This document shows positions 23,905 through 33,451 of a DNA stretch of 64,000 bases, in pieces. The stretch comes from JBGVSA01 sp041807905. Lineage in GTDB: Bacteria > Pseudomonadota > Gammaproteobacteria > Burkholderiales > Rhodocyclaceae. The stretch covers positions 1-64,000 of the forward strand of contig NZ_JBGVSA010000011.1 of the NCBI RefSeq assembly GCF_041807905.1, written 5' to 3'. The notes beneath the pieces are model-generated. The model saw only the letters and a list, made by a program, of their open reading frames with translations, did no database searches and was not told the DNA's origin. The first letter of the stretch is position 1; every line of letters begins with the position of its first letter. The translations under genes and the position numbers were made by a program.

Positions 23905-26745
23905 ATGGGTGATCTTTTTGGTAATCAGGTGGCCAAGTCAGGCCCGGTTGAATGCCTTGGGCAGACGTTCCCAAGCGACAAGGCTCGTCGTGAGCACTAC
24001 CTGAAGCTGCTTGCCGAGAAGCTCAAAGACCCTGAGTTCCGGAAGATCGAAGGTTTTCCTATTGGCTCAGACGACGACATCCTCGCGCTATCTGATCCAC
24101 CGTATTACACGGCGTGTCCGAATCCTTTTCTTGAGGACTTTGTACGTGAGTACGGGAAGTCATACGACTCATCGCGGCCGTACAGCAAAGAGCCCTTCGC
24201 TGCAGATGTTAGCGAGGGGAAAAATGATCCGGTCTACCTTGCTCACAGCTACCACACAAAAGTCCCGCATAAGGCGGTCATGCGATACCTGTTGCATTAC
24301 ACGAACCCCGGAGATCTCGTACTAGACAGTTTCTGCGGGACGGGTATGACCGGGGTTGCATCGCAGCTTTGTGCCGACAAATCGGAGGTTCAGTCGTTAG
24401 GCTATCGAGTAGATACAGACGGAACGATCAGTTCTCTCGAGAAGATCGAAGGAAAGGATTCTTGGGTTTCGTTCTCCAAACTCGGAGCGCGCCGAGCGGC
24501 TCTGAATGACCTATCACCTGCTGCGACCTTTATTGCTTACAACTACAACAGCCCAATTGATGCATCGTCATTTGAGTACGAAGCGGCTGGTGCTCTTAAC
24601 GAAGTTGAGAAAAATATTGGTTGGATGTTTCAGACGCTTCACAAGCCTTCTGAAAACGATGTCAACGATGCTGTGGCCGCACTGGAAGGCGCAAATCTCT
24701 CTCTATCAGGTTTGAAAGCGTCGATCGGGAAGATCAACTACGTAGTTTGGTCTGATGTATTCATTTGCCGAGAATGCGTCGGGGAAATCGTTTTCTGGGA
24801 TGCCGCCGTCGAAAAAGAATCGGGACAAGTGTCGGAGCCGTTTGATTGCCCTCATTGCGGCGCATCAACTACGAAGCGATCCCTCGATCGGGCTTGGGAA
24901 ACTAAGTATGACCAACTCTTGGGTCAATCAGTCAAGCAAGCCAAACAGGTTCCAGTCCACATCAGCTACAAGGTCGGGCGAAGCAAATACGGAAAATCAC
25001 CAGACCAGTTTGATTTCGCGTTGTTGAAAAAGATTGATGAAGTATCTCCCAGCGTCTGGCTCCCTGCTTTACGTATGCCAGAAGGTGATGAGGCGCGTCG
25101 AAACGATGAGTCAGGAATTACTCATACGCATCAGTTCTTCACTCGCCGGAATCTTATGGGGCTTGGTTTTTTCCGGCACAGTCTTGGGAAGGTCTATCGT
25201 GGCGTGAATCTCACCTCCACGGCGTTGGTTGCTTCAAAGCTCTACCGCTTTCGTTCGCAAGGCGGGAGTTTTGGTGCAGGAGGCGGTCCCATGAGCGGGA
25301 CTCTCTATATCCCGTCACTCATCAAAGAAATACCAGTCACAAAACTTCTGAAGGAGCACATAGACAAACATGCGCGCCTCAAAGCGTCGCGTCCTTTGGC
25401 AGGCAGTGCCTTCGCGACTACAGGATCAGCGAGCAAGCTCCCATTGCCTTCAAGCTCCGTCGATTACATCTTCGTCGATCCTCCTTTTGGGGCGAATATT
25501 CAGTACTCTGATCTTAACTACCTTTGGGAGTGTTGGCTGGCAGTTTCAACGAAAGTGGACTGCGAGGCGGTTGAGAGCAAGACGCAGGGCAAGTCGATCG
25601 ATAAGTATCGGATGCTCATGGCGGAAACTTTCAAGGAAATGCATCGAGTATTAAAGCCCGGCCGCTGGATTACGGTCGAGTTCTCTAACACCCAGGCTAG
25701 TGTGTGGAATGCGATTCAGACCGCGATCCAAGAGGCCGGTTTTGTTGTTGCAAACGTTTCGGCTCTTGATAAGAAGCAGGGTAGTTTCAAGGCGGTGACA
25801 ACAACAACGGCGGTAAAGCAGGACTTGGTGATTTCCGCGTACAAGCCAAACGGTGGTCTTGAAGACCGGTTCGTGAAATCCGGCGGCACCGAAGACTCAG
25901 TCTGGGATTTCGTTAGAACCCATCTTGGCTATCTGCCGCGAGTGAAAGTTAAAGGCGGAGAACTAGAGTTTATTGCCGAACGCGACCCACGCATCATCTT
26001 TGATCGGATGGTTGCTTGGTTTGTCCGACACAACGTGCCGGTGCCAATGTCGACGCATGAATTTCAGGCCGGACTCGCTCAGCGATTTATTGAGCGTGAC
26101 GGAATGGTATTTCTTCCTGATCAAGTCTCCGAGTACGACAAGAAGCGACTGCAAGTGGCAGTGGCGCCGCAAATGGAAATGTTTGTCTCTGACGAACGCA
26201 GCGCTATTGACTGGCTGACAGACTATTTAAAGCGGAGGCCATCAACGTACCAAGAGGTGCACCCGGAATTCATCAGTCAACTCGGTGCGGCATGGAAGAA
26301 GCACGAGTCAAAGCCAGAACTGTCTTCGTTGCTTGAAGACAATTTCATTCAATACGACGGCACGGGTGAGGTTCCAAGCCAAATCCACAGCTACCTCTCG
26401 ACCAACCACAAGGATCTGCGCGGTTTGGAGAAGAACAGCCCAGCCCTTGTGGCCAAGGCCAAGGATCGCTGGTACGTGCCCGACCCGAACAAGGCACAGG
26501 ACTTGGAGAAGAAACGCGAGAAGGCGCTGCTCAAGGAGTTTGACCACTATCGAGCATTCACGGGTCGCCGTTTGAAGGAGTTCCGCCTGGAAGCGCTGCG
26601 GGCTGGCTTCAGAGCAGCTTGGGGCAATAAGGACTACCAGACGATCATCGACATAGCGAAGAAGGTGCCCGATGAGGCCTTGCAAGAGGACGAAAAGCTG
26701 CTGACGCTCTATGACCTCGCCTTGACCAGAACGGAGGAGATCTAA
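23905..26745 (+). CDS. pglX: BREX-3 DNA methyltransferase PglX (PglXI type)
   Basis: A 946-residue protein; ATG at 23905 has GGAAGAG upstream. It shows a class beta amino-methyltransferase layout: an N-terminal LALSDPPYYTACPNPF (about residues 61-75), AdoMet motif I DLVLDSFCGTGMTGVA near 138-150, a zinc-ribbon-like insert VFICRECVGEIVF with FDCPHCGASTTKR, and motif IV VDYIFVDPPFGANIQYSDLN (DPPF about 525-528), then HRVLKPGRWITVEFSNTQA. The C-terminal ~300 residues are the target-recognition and BREX-specific part. It methylates host DNA (adenine in known BREX) so that unmodified phage DNA can be recognised. It is AT-richer than the flanks up to about 26.3 kb. The following gene starts 1 bp after its stop. 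Confidence 0.88.
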   Translation: MGDLFGNQVAKSGPVECLGQTFPSDKARREHYLKLLAEKLKDPEFRKIEGFPIGSDDDILALSDPPYYTACPNPFLEDFVREYGKSYDSSRPYSKEPFAADVSEGKNDPVYLAHSYHTKVPHKAVMRYLLHYTNPGDLVLDSFCGTGMTGVASQLCADKSEVQSLGYRVDTDGTISSLEKIEGKDSWVSFSKLGARRAALNDLSPAATFIAYNYNSPIDASSFEYEAAGALNEVEKNIGWMFQTLHKPSENDVNDAVAALEGANLSLSGLKASIGKINYVVWSDVFICRECVGEIVFWDAAVEKESGQVSEPFDCPHCGASTTKRSLDRAWETKYDQLLGQSVKQAKQVPVHISYKVGRSKYGKSPDQFDFALLKKIDEVSPSVWLPALRMPEGDEARRNDESGITHTHQFFTRRNLMGLGFFRHSLGKVYRGVNLTSTALVASKLYRFRSQGGSFGAGGGPMSGTLYIPSLIKEIPVTKLLKEHIDKHARLKASRPLAGSAFATTGSASKLPLPSSSVDYIFVDPPFGANIQYSDLNYLWECWLAVSTKVDCEAVESKTQGKSIDKYRMLMAETFKEMHRVLKPGRWITVEFSNTQASVWNAIQTAIQEAGFVVANVSALDKKQGSFKAVTTTTAVKQDLVISAYKPNGGLEDRFVKSGGTEDSVWDFVRTHLGYLPRVKVKGGELEFIAERDPRIIFDRMVAWFVRHNVPVPMSTHEFQAGLAQRFIERDGMVFLPDQVSEYDKKRLQVAVAPQMEMFVSDERSAIDWLTDYLKRRPSTYQEVHPEFISQLGAAWKKHESKPELSSLLEDNFIQYDGTGEVPSQIHSYLSTNHKDLRGLEKNSPALVAKAKDRWYVPDPNKAQDLEKKREKALLKEFDHYRAFTGRRLKEFRLEALRAGFRAAWGNKDYQTIIDIAKKVPDEALQEDEKLLTLYDLALTRTEEI

Positions 26746-26746
26746 A

Positions 26747-27973
26747 ATGGCGATTATCGAAGGGTTTCGCGTCCAGAATTTTCGCGCTTTACGTGATGTG
26801 TCACTGGGCAAGCTGTCCGGGGAACAGGTCGGCGAGCCACTCACGCCGTTCACGGTGGTGATCGGCAAGAACGGGGTTGGCAAAAGCACTTTGTTTGATG
26901 CCTTCGGTTTTGTGGCGGATTGCCTTGTCAACGACGTGGAAACCGCCTGCGACATGAAGCAACGCGGTGGCTTCGAGCGCATGCGCTCAAAAGGTGTTTT
27001 TGCGCCGATTCGATTCGAGATCTACTACCGAGAAGCGCAGAACGAGCGACCCATTACTTATGAGCTGGCGATTGATCTGGATGCCAATGGCCGTCCCTTT
27101 GTTCTTTCTGAGGTGCTGAAACAACGCCGCAAAGGTGAGAAGTATGGTCGCCCATTCCCCTTCCTGCGTTTGGAGCATGGCAGAGGCACTGTATGGGCAG
27201 GTGAATATGCCGTAGAAGGCGGCCAGGAGGACAGTACCAGTAGCCCGGTGGAGCTGACAGATCCCCGTGAACTGGGCATTTCAACTTTGGGGACGCTGAA
27301 AGAACATCCCCGCATTCGAGATTTCAGGGACTTTCTAAAAGGTTGGTATCTCTCGTATTTCTATCCTGACGCTGCTCGTAGCTTACCCAGCGCAGGGCCC
27401 CAGCGGCATTTGAACATTCACGGGGACAACATTGGCAATGTGGTTCAGTTCATGGAGCGAGAGCACAAGGATCGCTTCAAGAGCATTCTGGATCGCATTG
27501 CCAGCAAGATTCCGGGCGTCGCCAAGATTGACACCAAAGTGACCGATGACAAGCGTGTGCTGTTGCGGTTCAACGATGGCGCCTTTGGCGATCCTTTTTT
27601 TGCCCAGCAGATGTCCGACGGCACGCTGAAAATGTTTGCCTATCTTCTTCTGATGGAAGATCCAGAGCCGCCACCGTTTATTTGTATCGAAGAGCCGGAG
27701 AACGGTCTTTATCACAAGCTGCTGGAGGCACTCGCACAAGAGTTTCGGACACATGCCACCGGCAAAAAAAATGCGCCGCAGGTATTTGTGACTACGCATC
27801 AACCTTACTTCGTAGATGCCTTGTCACCTGAGGAGGTGTGGGTCCTGGAAAAAGGGCCGGATGGCTTCTCTGCGATTCGCCGGTCGTCCGATCTGGAGGT
27901 TGTCAAGAATTTGGTAGCTGAAGGCTTGCCGCTGGGTGGGCTGTGGTACAGCGACTATCTCGATGCGAGGTAA
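26747..27973 (+). CDS. OLD/RecF-type AAA ATPase nested between pglX and brxHII
   Basis: A 408-residue ABC-type ATPase starting MAIIEGFRVQNFRALRDVSL. Walker A is FTVVIGKNGVGKSTLFDAF (GKNGVGKS, residues 40-47). A signature-like region is FAQQMSDGTLKMFAYLLLM, Walker B is PPPFICIEEPENGLY, and the switch is VFVTTHQPYFVDAL. This is the AAA_21/OLD layout without a fused TOPRIM; the partner gene supplies that. GGAGGAG precedes the ATG, and the gap to pglX is 1 bp. Such ATPases act with a nuclease or effector in several phage-defence systems (PARIS, Gabija, OLD). It is not a usual member of the BREX-3 set, so it is read as a nested defence pair with the next gene. Confidence 0.8.
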   Translation: MAIIEGFRVQNFRALRDVSLGKLSGEQVGEPLTPFTVVIGKNGVGKSTLFDAFGFVADCLVNDVETACDMKQRGGFERMRSKGVFAPIRFEIYYREAQNERPITYELAIDLDANGRPFVLSEVLKQRRKGEKYGRPFPFLRLEHGRGTVWAGEYAVEGGQEDSTSSPVELTDPRELGISTLGTLKEHPRIRDFRDFLKGWYLSYFYPDAARSLPSAGPQRHLNIHGDNIGNVVQFMEREHKDRFKSILDRIASKIPGVAKIDTKVTDDKRVLLRFNDGAFGDPFFAQQMSDGTLKMFAYLLLMEDPEPPPFICIEEPENGLYHKLLEALAQEFRTHATGKKNAPQVFVTTHQPYFVDALSPEEVWVLEKGPDGFSAIRRSSDLEVVKNLVAEGLPLGGLWYSDYLDAR

Positions 27974-27975
27974 GT

Positions 27976-28629
27976 ATGCACATCGAGATATTGGTAGAAG
28001 ACAGCTCTGGGGAGAAGCTGCTGGAAGTGGTGCTGCCCAAGCTGCTGGGTGAATATGGGAATCCGCACACATGGAACATGCACTCCTACAAAGGCATAGG
28101 TCGCATTCCAAAAAACCTTAAGGGTAGTGCCGATCCAGCCAAGCGGATTTTGCTCGATCAGCTCCCTCGGCTGCTGCAGGGGTATGGACGAACGCCAGGT
28201 ATTGACGCGGTGGTGGTTGTGCTGGACACAGACAGGCGAAGCTGTGTGGATTTCTTGAATGAGTTAAAAGCGTTGGCCGCAGGCTGCCACCCGGCACCGA
28301 ACACACTGTTTCGGCTAGCTATCGAGGAGGTTGAGGCTTGGTATTTGGGCGATAGACAGGCTCTGACGGACGCATATCCGCGCGCCAAGGCTGATGTGTT
28401 GAATCGCTATGTGCAAGACAGTGTTTGCGATACTTGGGAGTTGTTGGCTGATGCGGTGTACCCAGGTGGTTCTGCGGCGATCAAAAAAGCCGGCTGGCCT
28501 CTGCCGGGACAGGTGAAGCATGAATGGGCGGAGAGAATTGGCCCATTGTTGGAGCCGGACCGAAATGTCTCTCCGAGCTTCGGCAAATTGCGTGATGGAC
28601 TGCGTCGCTTGGTCGCGGAGGCTGTTTGA
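27976..28629 (+). CDS. DUF4276-like TOPRIM-type partner of the ATPase
   Basis: A 217-residue protein; ATG at 27976, 2 bp after the ATPase stop. MHIEILVEDSSGEKLLEVVLPKL is a strand followed by an acidic residue typical of a TOPRIM catalytic Glu. VVVVLDTDRR (DTD at 84-86) supplies the DxD, and FRLAIEEVEAWYLGD is the block that marks DUF4276-like proteins. TOPRIM domains cut or join DNA or RNA strands using Mg2+. Companion genes of this kind pair with AAA ATPases in retron- or PARIS-like defence modules. The stop overlaps the region of the brxHII start, showing tight operon insertion. The family call is from pattern, and activity is inferred. Confidence 0.7.
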   Translation: MHIEILVEDSSGEKLLEVVLPKLLGEYGNPHTWNMHSYKGIGRIPKNLKGSADPAKRILLDQLPRLLQGYGRTPGIDAVVVVLDTDRRSCVDFLNELKALAAGCHPAPNTLFRLAIEEVEAWYLGDRQALTDAYPRAKADVLNRYVQDSVCDTWELLADAVYPGGSAAIKKAGWPLPGQVKHEWAERIGPLLEPDRNVSPSFGKLRDGLRRLVAEAV

Positions 28630-28631
28630 GC

Positions 28632-31439
28632 GTGACCAACGGCAAATTCGACATCGGTGACTGGTGCTGGATCACCCGGCAGGGATCGCCCTGCCGGGTG
28701 ATCGAACGCCAGGACGTATGGGGTGAAGTGGCTTACCGGGTCTGGCTGCCCGCCAAGGATGCGGTGGTACGCGCGCGGGCGGTGGACCTGGCATTGCTGG
28801 AAAGCGTGCCTCCAAGTGTGGAGCAGATCCTGCACACCACGGCGGCTGCCAAGCTGCTGGATGCGCTGGAGGACAACCTGCTGTTAGCGCCCATTCAGTC
28901 AAGCGTAGTGCCGCTGCCGCATCAGCTCTACGCACTGAACCGCGCCATCAGCCGCGACCGTATCCGCTACCTGCTGGCCGATGAGGTGGGCCTCGGCAAA
29001 ACCATCGAGGCCGGTTTGGTGCTGCGCGAATTGAAGCTGCGTGGCAGGGTGAAGCGCATCCTGGTGGTGGCGCCTAAGGGTCTGGTGCGCCAGTGGCAGG
29101 CTGAAATGCGCCTGCACTTTGGCGAGAAGTTCCAGTTCATCGAACCGTCAGAGTTGGCAGCTTTCCGGCAGTGGCGCAGCGGCGATGCAGGTGAGGAAGA
29201 GAACCTGTGGCGCATGCACGACCAAGTGATTTGCTCGCTGGATTCGGTGAAGCCGCTGGAAGGCCGTCGCGGCTGGAGCTTGGAACAACTCAATACCTAC
29301 AACCGCGAGCGCTTCGAGGACCTGATCTCGGCGTCGTGGGATCTGGTCATCATCGACGAAGCGCATCGCATGGGCGGCAGCACCGAGCAGGTTGCCCGCT
29401 ACAAGTTGGGCGCGGCGCTGGCCGAAGCCTCGCCCTACCTCTTGTTGTTGTCCGCCACTCCGCACCAGGGCAAGACCGACCAGTTCATGCGGCTTATGCA
29501 GTTGCTGGACCGCGAAGCTTTCCCGGACGAGAGCAGCGTTAGCCGCGAGCGGGTGCGGCCCTTTGTAATCCGCACAGAGAAGCGTATGTCCATCAATGCC
29601 GAGGGCCAGCCGCTCTTCAAGCCGCGCGTCACCCGGCTGCAGGCTGTAGCTTGGCAGGCCCGGCACGACGCACAACAACAGCTGTATGAGGCGGTGACCG
29701 ACTACGTGCGCCACGGCTACAACCAGGCGATAGCGGCCAAGCAGCGCCACATTGGCTTCTTGATGATCTTGATGCAGCGCTTGGTCACGTCCAGCACAGC
29801 CGCCATCCGCACCACGCTGGAGAAGCGCCAGGCGTTGCTCGATGCGCCGCAGCCGCAGGCCAACCTGTTCGAGAACACCGGCGCCGATGAGTGGGCGGAC
29901 CTCGACGGCCAATCGCAAGTGGATCTGGCGATGCAGTCTAGCGGCTGGGAACTTGAGAAGTCCGAAGTTGAGACGCTGCTGGAGCTGGCGCGGAAAACCG
30001 AGGCGGCGGGAACGGATGCGAAGGCCGAGGCGTTGCTGGAGCTGATCTACAAGCTGCAGCAGGAGGAAGGCGAGCCGGCGTTGAAGGTCTTGATCTTCAC
30101 CGAGTTCGTGCCCACTCAAGCCATGCTGGCCGACTACTTGGAGAGCCGTGGCTTCTCTGTGACGACGCTCAACGGCAGCATGGATCTGGAAACCCGCACA
30201 CGCGCGCAGCATGCGTTCTCCAAGGATGTACGCGTGCTGATCTCAACGGACGCCGGTGGTGAAGGTCTGAACCTGCAGTTCTGCCACGTCATCGTTAACT
30301 TCGACATGCCGTGGAATCCGATGCGGATTGAGCAGCGCATTGGCCGAGTAGACCGGATCGGACAGAAGCATGTGGTTCGCGCCATCAACTTCGTGCTTGA
30401 AGACACCGTGGAGCACCGCGTGCGTCAGGTGCTGGAAGAAAAGCTGGAAGTCATCGCACAGGAGTTTGGCGTCAACAAAGCGGCCGACGTAATGGATTCG
30501 GTCGAGGCAGACCCGGTCTTCGACGAACTGTTCGTGCACGGCTTGCAGAACCCGGACACCATTGAGCAGGAGTGCGACGCGGTGGTGTCGCAATTGCGAT
30601 CCACGCTGGCGGAGTCGAAGAAGAGCAGCGACCTGCTCACGACCGAGCACGATCTGGAAGCCGACGATGCGCGCAAGTGGCGTGACCACCCAGCGCAGTT
30701 CTGGCTGGAACGCGCCATCACCAGCGGATTGGCTGCGCGCGGCGGCTCGGCCACGAAGGTTGGCAATGCGTGGCGGGTGAAATGGGCGGACGGCAGCGAG
30801 TCGGCACAGGCTTGTTTTGACGCCCGCACGGCAGATGAGAACCCGGAGTTGGAATGGGTCACTATGGAAGACCCACGCGCTCGGGCCGTGATCAGCGAGC
30901 TGCCGCGCTTTGTCGCTGGCCAACCACTGCCGGTGATCCGCGTGACCGGGCTGCCGGATTCGGTACGCGGCATCTGGTCGCTGTGGGAGATCAGCCTTGC
31001 GGCTGAGGGCTTGAGCCGGAAGCGCTTCCTGCCGGTGTTCATCAACGAGGACGGCCGCCCCTTCGTGCCGACCGCCAAGCGCGTCTGGGATCTGCTGTTG
31101 ACTGAAGCCGTGGACGTGCATGCCGTGACAGGTGCCGAGGAGTCGGTGAGCTGGTTCGATGCATCGCAGGCGGCTGCCAGTACGCAGGGTGAACGGATCT
31201 TCACTGAGCTGCTGACCGAACACCGCGCCCGGCTGAAGGAAGAACGCGAACGTGCGGTGTATGCGTTCGAGGCCAGAGATCAGGCGATAGGGCGAATCGG
31301 ATTGCCCGCAGTGCGGGAGCACCGGCGCAAGCGGCTGAAGCAGGAACACGATGAACGCATGGCCACCCTAGATGACATGGAGGCCAGCGTGCCGGATTTG
31401 AATGCTGTGATGATGGTGAGCGTCGGAGGTGATGCATGA
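28632..31439 (+). CDS. brxHII: BREX-3 SNF2-type helicase BrxHII
   Basis: A 935-residue SF2/SNF2 helicase. The start is the GTG at 28632, with GGAGG 10 bases upstream; a TTG at 28626 overlapping the previous stop is also possible. Helicase motifs: I YLLADEVGLGKTIEAG (near residue 116), II LVIIDEAHRMGG, III LLLLSATPHQGK, V-VI STDAGGEGLNLQFCHVI with RIEQRIGRVDRIGQ. An N-terminal SH3-like part (FDIGDWCWITRQGSPCRVIE) precedes. The C-terminal ~350 residues are family specific and end with a coiled region of RLKEERERAVYAFE type. It is the helicase expected in type 3 BREX and probably translocates on DNA to check its modification state. Its stop overlaps the pglZ start (ATGA). Confidence 0.9.
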   Translation: MTNGKFDIGDWCWITRQGSPCRVIERQDVWGEVAYRVWLPAKDAVVRARAVDLALLESVPPSVEQILHTTAAAKLLDALEDNLLLAPIQSSVVPLPHQLYALNRAISRDRIRYLLADEVGLGKTIEAGLVLRELKLRGRVKRILVVAPKGLVRQWQAEMRLHFGEKFQFIEPSELAAFRQWRSGDAGEEENLWRMHDQVICSLDSVKPLEGRRGWSLEQLNTYNRERFEDLISASWDLVIIDEAHRMGGSTEQVARYKLGAALAEASPYLLLLSATPHQGKTDQFMRLMQLLDREAFPDESSVSRERVRPFVIRTEKRMSINAEGQPLFKPRVTRLQAVAWQARHDAQQQLYEAVTDYVRHGYNQAIAAKQRHIGFLMILMQRLVTSSTAAIRTTLEKRQALLDAPQPQANLFENTGADEWADLDGQSQVDLAMQSSGWELEKSEVETLLELARKTEAAGTDAKAEALLELIYKLQQEEGEPALKVLIFTEFVPTQAMLADYLESRGFSVTTLNGSMDLETRTRAQHAFSKDVRVLISTDAGGEGLNLQFCHVIVNFDMPWNPMRIEQRIGRVDRIGQKHVVRAINFVLEDTVEHRVRQVLEEKLEVIAQEFGVNKAADVMDSVEADPVFDELFVHGLQNPDTIEQECDAVVSQLRSTLAESKKSSDLLTTEHDLEADDARKWRDHPAQFWLERAITSGLAARGGSATKVGNAWRVKWADGSESAQACFDARTADENPELEWVTMEDPRARAVISELPRFVAGQPLPVIRVTGLPDSVRGIWSLWEISLAAEGLSRKRFLPVFINEDGRPFVPTAKRVWDLLLTEAVDVHAVTGAEESVSWFDASQAAASTQGERIFTELLTEHRARLKEERERAVYAFEARDQAIGRIGLPAVREHRRKRLKQEHDERMATLDDMEASVPDLNAVMMVSVGGDA

Positions 31440-33451
31440 GCCTTTGGACGGAGCGCATCCTGAGCCACTTCACTGCTGACCTGACCCGGCTGTGGGTGGC
31501 GTGCGACCCTGACGACGTCTTGCTCGACGAGAAACTGTTGCCCGAGCTGCGCAGTCGCGGCTTTGAACTGATGCTCTACGAAGACCCGTTTGCCTTCCGC
31601 GCGGAGTATGAGGAGCGCTACCGTGCCGCGTGGGATCGGGGTGAGCAAGGGCCGGCACCTTCGCTAGTTCTGCATCTGCGCAGCGCCGATGCGAATGCGT
31701 TGCCTTGGGACATCGTGCATCACGGTCGTGTGGTGCGCCTCAGCCTTGCCGATCTGTTTCCCAAGCTGGCTTACAGCGCCGTGCAGCAAGTCGAGCCGGA
31801 GCATCTTGCCGGGCTGTTTCATGCCCATCAGACCGAGTTGCAGAATGCGCGCGGCGAGAACGAGTCGAAGGACTTCATCCTCGAACACGTCTACCAACTG
31901 GCGCCGAGGTCGATTCGCAACCCGGTGGACTTCTGGCGCGAGATACTGCGAATGCACTTTGCCAATCGATCGTTGCCGCCGATGTTCGCCCAACACGCTG
32001 CAGGCATCATTCAAGGCAAGGGGCTGTTCACGGACTTGCCCATCGCCACATGGCTCGCATCCAGGAGTGCGCTGCTGCGCGTGGTGCAGGATGTGTGGTT
32101 CCGCTACCTGAAGACCTTGGGGTTGGACGGTACCCGTACTGCTGAACCGCCACCACCCGACTACATTGCCAAGATCGAGATCCCGTTCGACCATTCCGAT
32201 GTACAGGTACTGGTTGATTCCATGTTCCTGAACGGCAGCTTGCATCCGTTGGCGGTGCACAGCATTCCCGCAGGGATGCCGAGCTGGATCAAGGCGGGGA
32301 TTGTCCAGGACGCAGCCGCGTATAAATCATTGCTCCAAAGCGGCCTTGAAAAACTGCTGATTAGTGTCCCTGGAGCGTCGGCGTCTTTCAAGGACTGGAT
32401 CGATTACTCGAAGAGTCTCGGTGAGTTGCTTGCCCGAGCTTACGAGCTACCGCCTGACAGCGATTGTGAAGTCCAGACAGTCATAGATAGTCTCATCAAG
32501 TCGATACAGACGAAGTCAGATGAGTCGCTGACTGCGTGGATAGACGCTCAGCACTATTCCGATTTGATTTTGCAGCCGGCCGTAAAATCACCGGCGATGG
32601 TTCATCATATCCCGCGATATTTACAGAGGCGCCGTAATTCTGGTGAGACCAAGATCGCTCTTTTGGTATTTGATGGACTTGCTCTTGATCAATGGATTCA
32701 GGTTAGAGAGTTCTTAATCCATAAGTCGAGCCCTTTTGCTTTTGAAGAGGGCGCTACATTCGCGTGGTTACCAACTGTTACGTCGGTATCGCGTCAGGCG
32801 ATCTTTTCCGGGCTCAAGCCTCGTGAGTTCGAGAGTTCTATCGATGGAACAGACAAAGAGTCTACGTTGTGGAGCTCGTTTTGGCAGAACGAAGGAGTTT
32901 CTTTAAAAGACGTGATGTATCAACGAGCCTTGCGAAGTGTGAGCCAATTGGCGGAGCTAGAGGCTCGCATTGATCAGTCGTCTCCTAAAGTAATTGGCCT
33001 GGTCATTGATGAAGTGGATAAGCGAATTCACAAGGAGCGTTCAAAAAAGGACGTGTCTATGTGGATCCAGCACTGGTTAGAAACGGGCTTCGTCCATAAG
33101 CTTTTTGCGCTGCTGTTAAAGAACGGGTATCACATCTATCTCACGGCGGACCACGGCAACGTGGAGTCAACCGGCGTCGGTAGACCCAACCAGGGCGTCA
33201 TTGCCGAGACGCGTGGCGAGCGCGTACGAGTTTATCGTAGCGGACCGTTGTTGGCCGATTCTGCTGCGGCCTATCCCACTACAGTGAGGTTGGACGTCGC
33301 TGGACTACCCGCGAACTTCATGCCGTTATTCGCAGGCGGACGAACCGCCTTTGTGCCGGAGGGCGACCAGGTGGTAGTCCACGGCGGGGTATCGATCGAA
33401 GAGTTGATCGTGCCCTTTGTGAAAGTCAGTTACGTTATTGGTACCGAATGA
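31436..33451 (+). CDS. pglZ: BREX-3 phosphatase-fold protein PglZ
   Basis: A 671-residue protein overlapping brxHII by 4 bp and brxA by 4 bp. The alkaline-phosphatase-like metal motifs are LLVFDGLALDQW (near residue 410), LPTVTSVSRQAIFSG, VIGLVIDEVDKRIHK, and YLTADHGNVESTG, with HGGVSIEELIVPF at the end. The N-terminal ~400 residues are helical and specific to type 3. PglZ is the signature protein of BREX; its enzymatic target is unknown, and several PglZ proteins have degenerate metal sites. Base composition changes inside the gene: about 32.3-33.13 kb is AT-richer than both ends, although the frame is continuous. Confidence 0.92.
   Translation: MSLWTERILSHFTADLTRLWVACDPDDVLLDEKLLPELRSRGFELMLYEDPFAFRAEYEERYRAAWDRGEQGPAPSLVLHLRSADANALPWDIVHHGRVVRLSLADLFPKLAYSAVQQVEPEHLAGLFHAHQTELQNARGENESKDFILEHVYQLAPRSIRNPVDFWREILRMHFANRSLPPMFAQHAAGIIQGKGLFTDLPIATWLASRSALLRVVQDVWFRYLKTLGLDGTRTAEPPPPDYIAKIEIPFDHSDVQVLVDSMFLNGSLHPLAVHSIPAGMPSWIKAGIVQDAAAYKSLLQSGLEKLLISVPGASASFKDWIDYSKSLGELLARAYELPPDSDCEVQTVIDSLIKSIQTKSDESLTAWIDAQHYSDLILQPAVKSPAMVHHIPRYLQRRRNSGETKIALLVFDGLALDQWIQVREFLIHKSSPFAFEEGATFAWLPTVTSVSRQAIFSGLKPREFESSIDGTDKESTLWSSFWQNEGVSLKDVMYQRALRSVSQLAELEARIDQSSPKVIGLVIDEVDKRIHKERSKKDVSMWIQHWLETGFVHKLFALLLKNGYHIYLTADHGNVESTGVGRPNQGVIAETRGERVRVYRSGPLLADSAAAYPTTVRLDVAGLPANFMPLFAGGRTAFVPEGDQVVVHGGVSIEELIVPFVKVSYVIGTE

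Noticed and set aside
23905..26745. pglX as a stand-alone restriction-modification methyltransferase
   Set aside because: No restriction endonuclease gene adjoins, and brxF, brxC, brxHII, pglZ and brxA around it fix its BREX identity.
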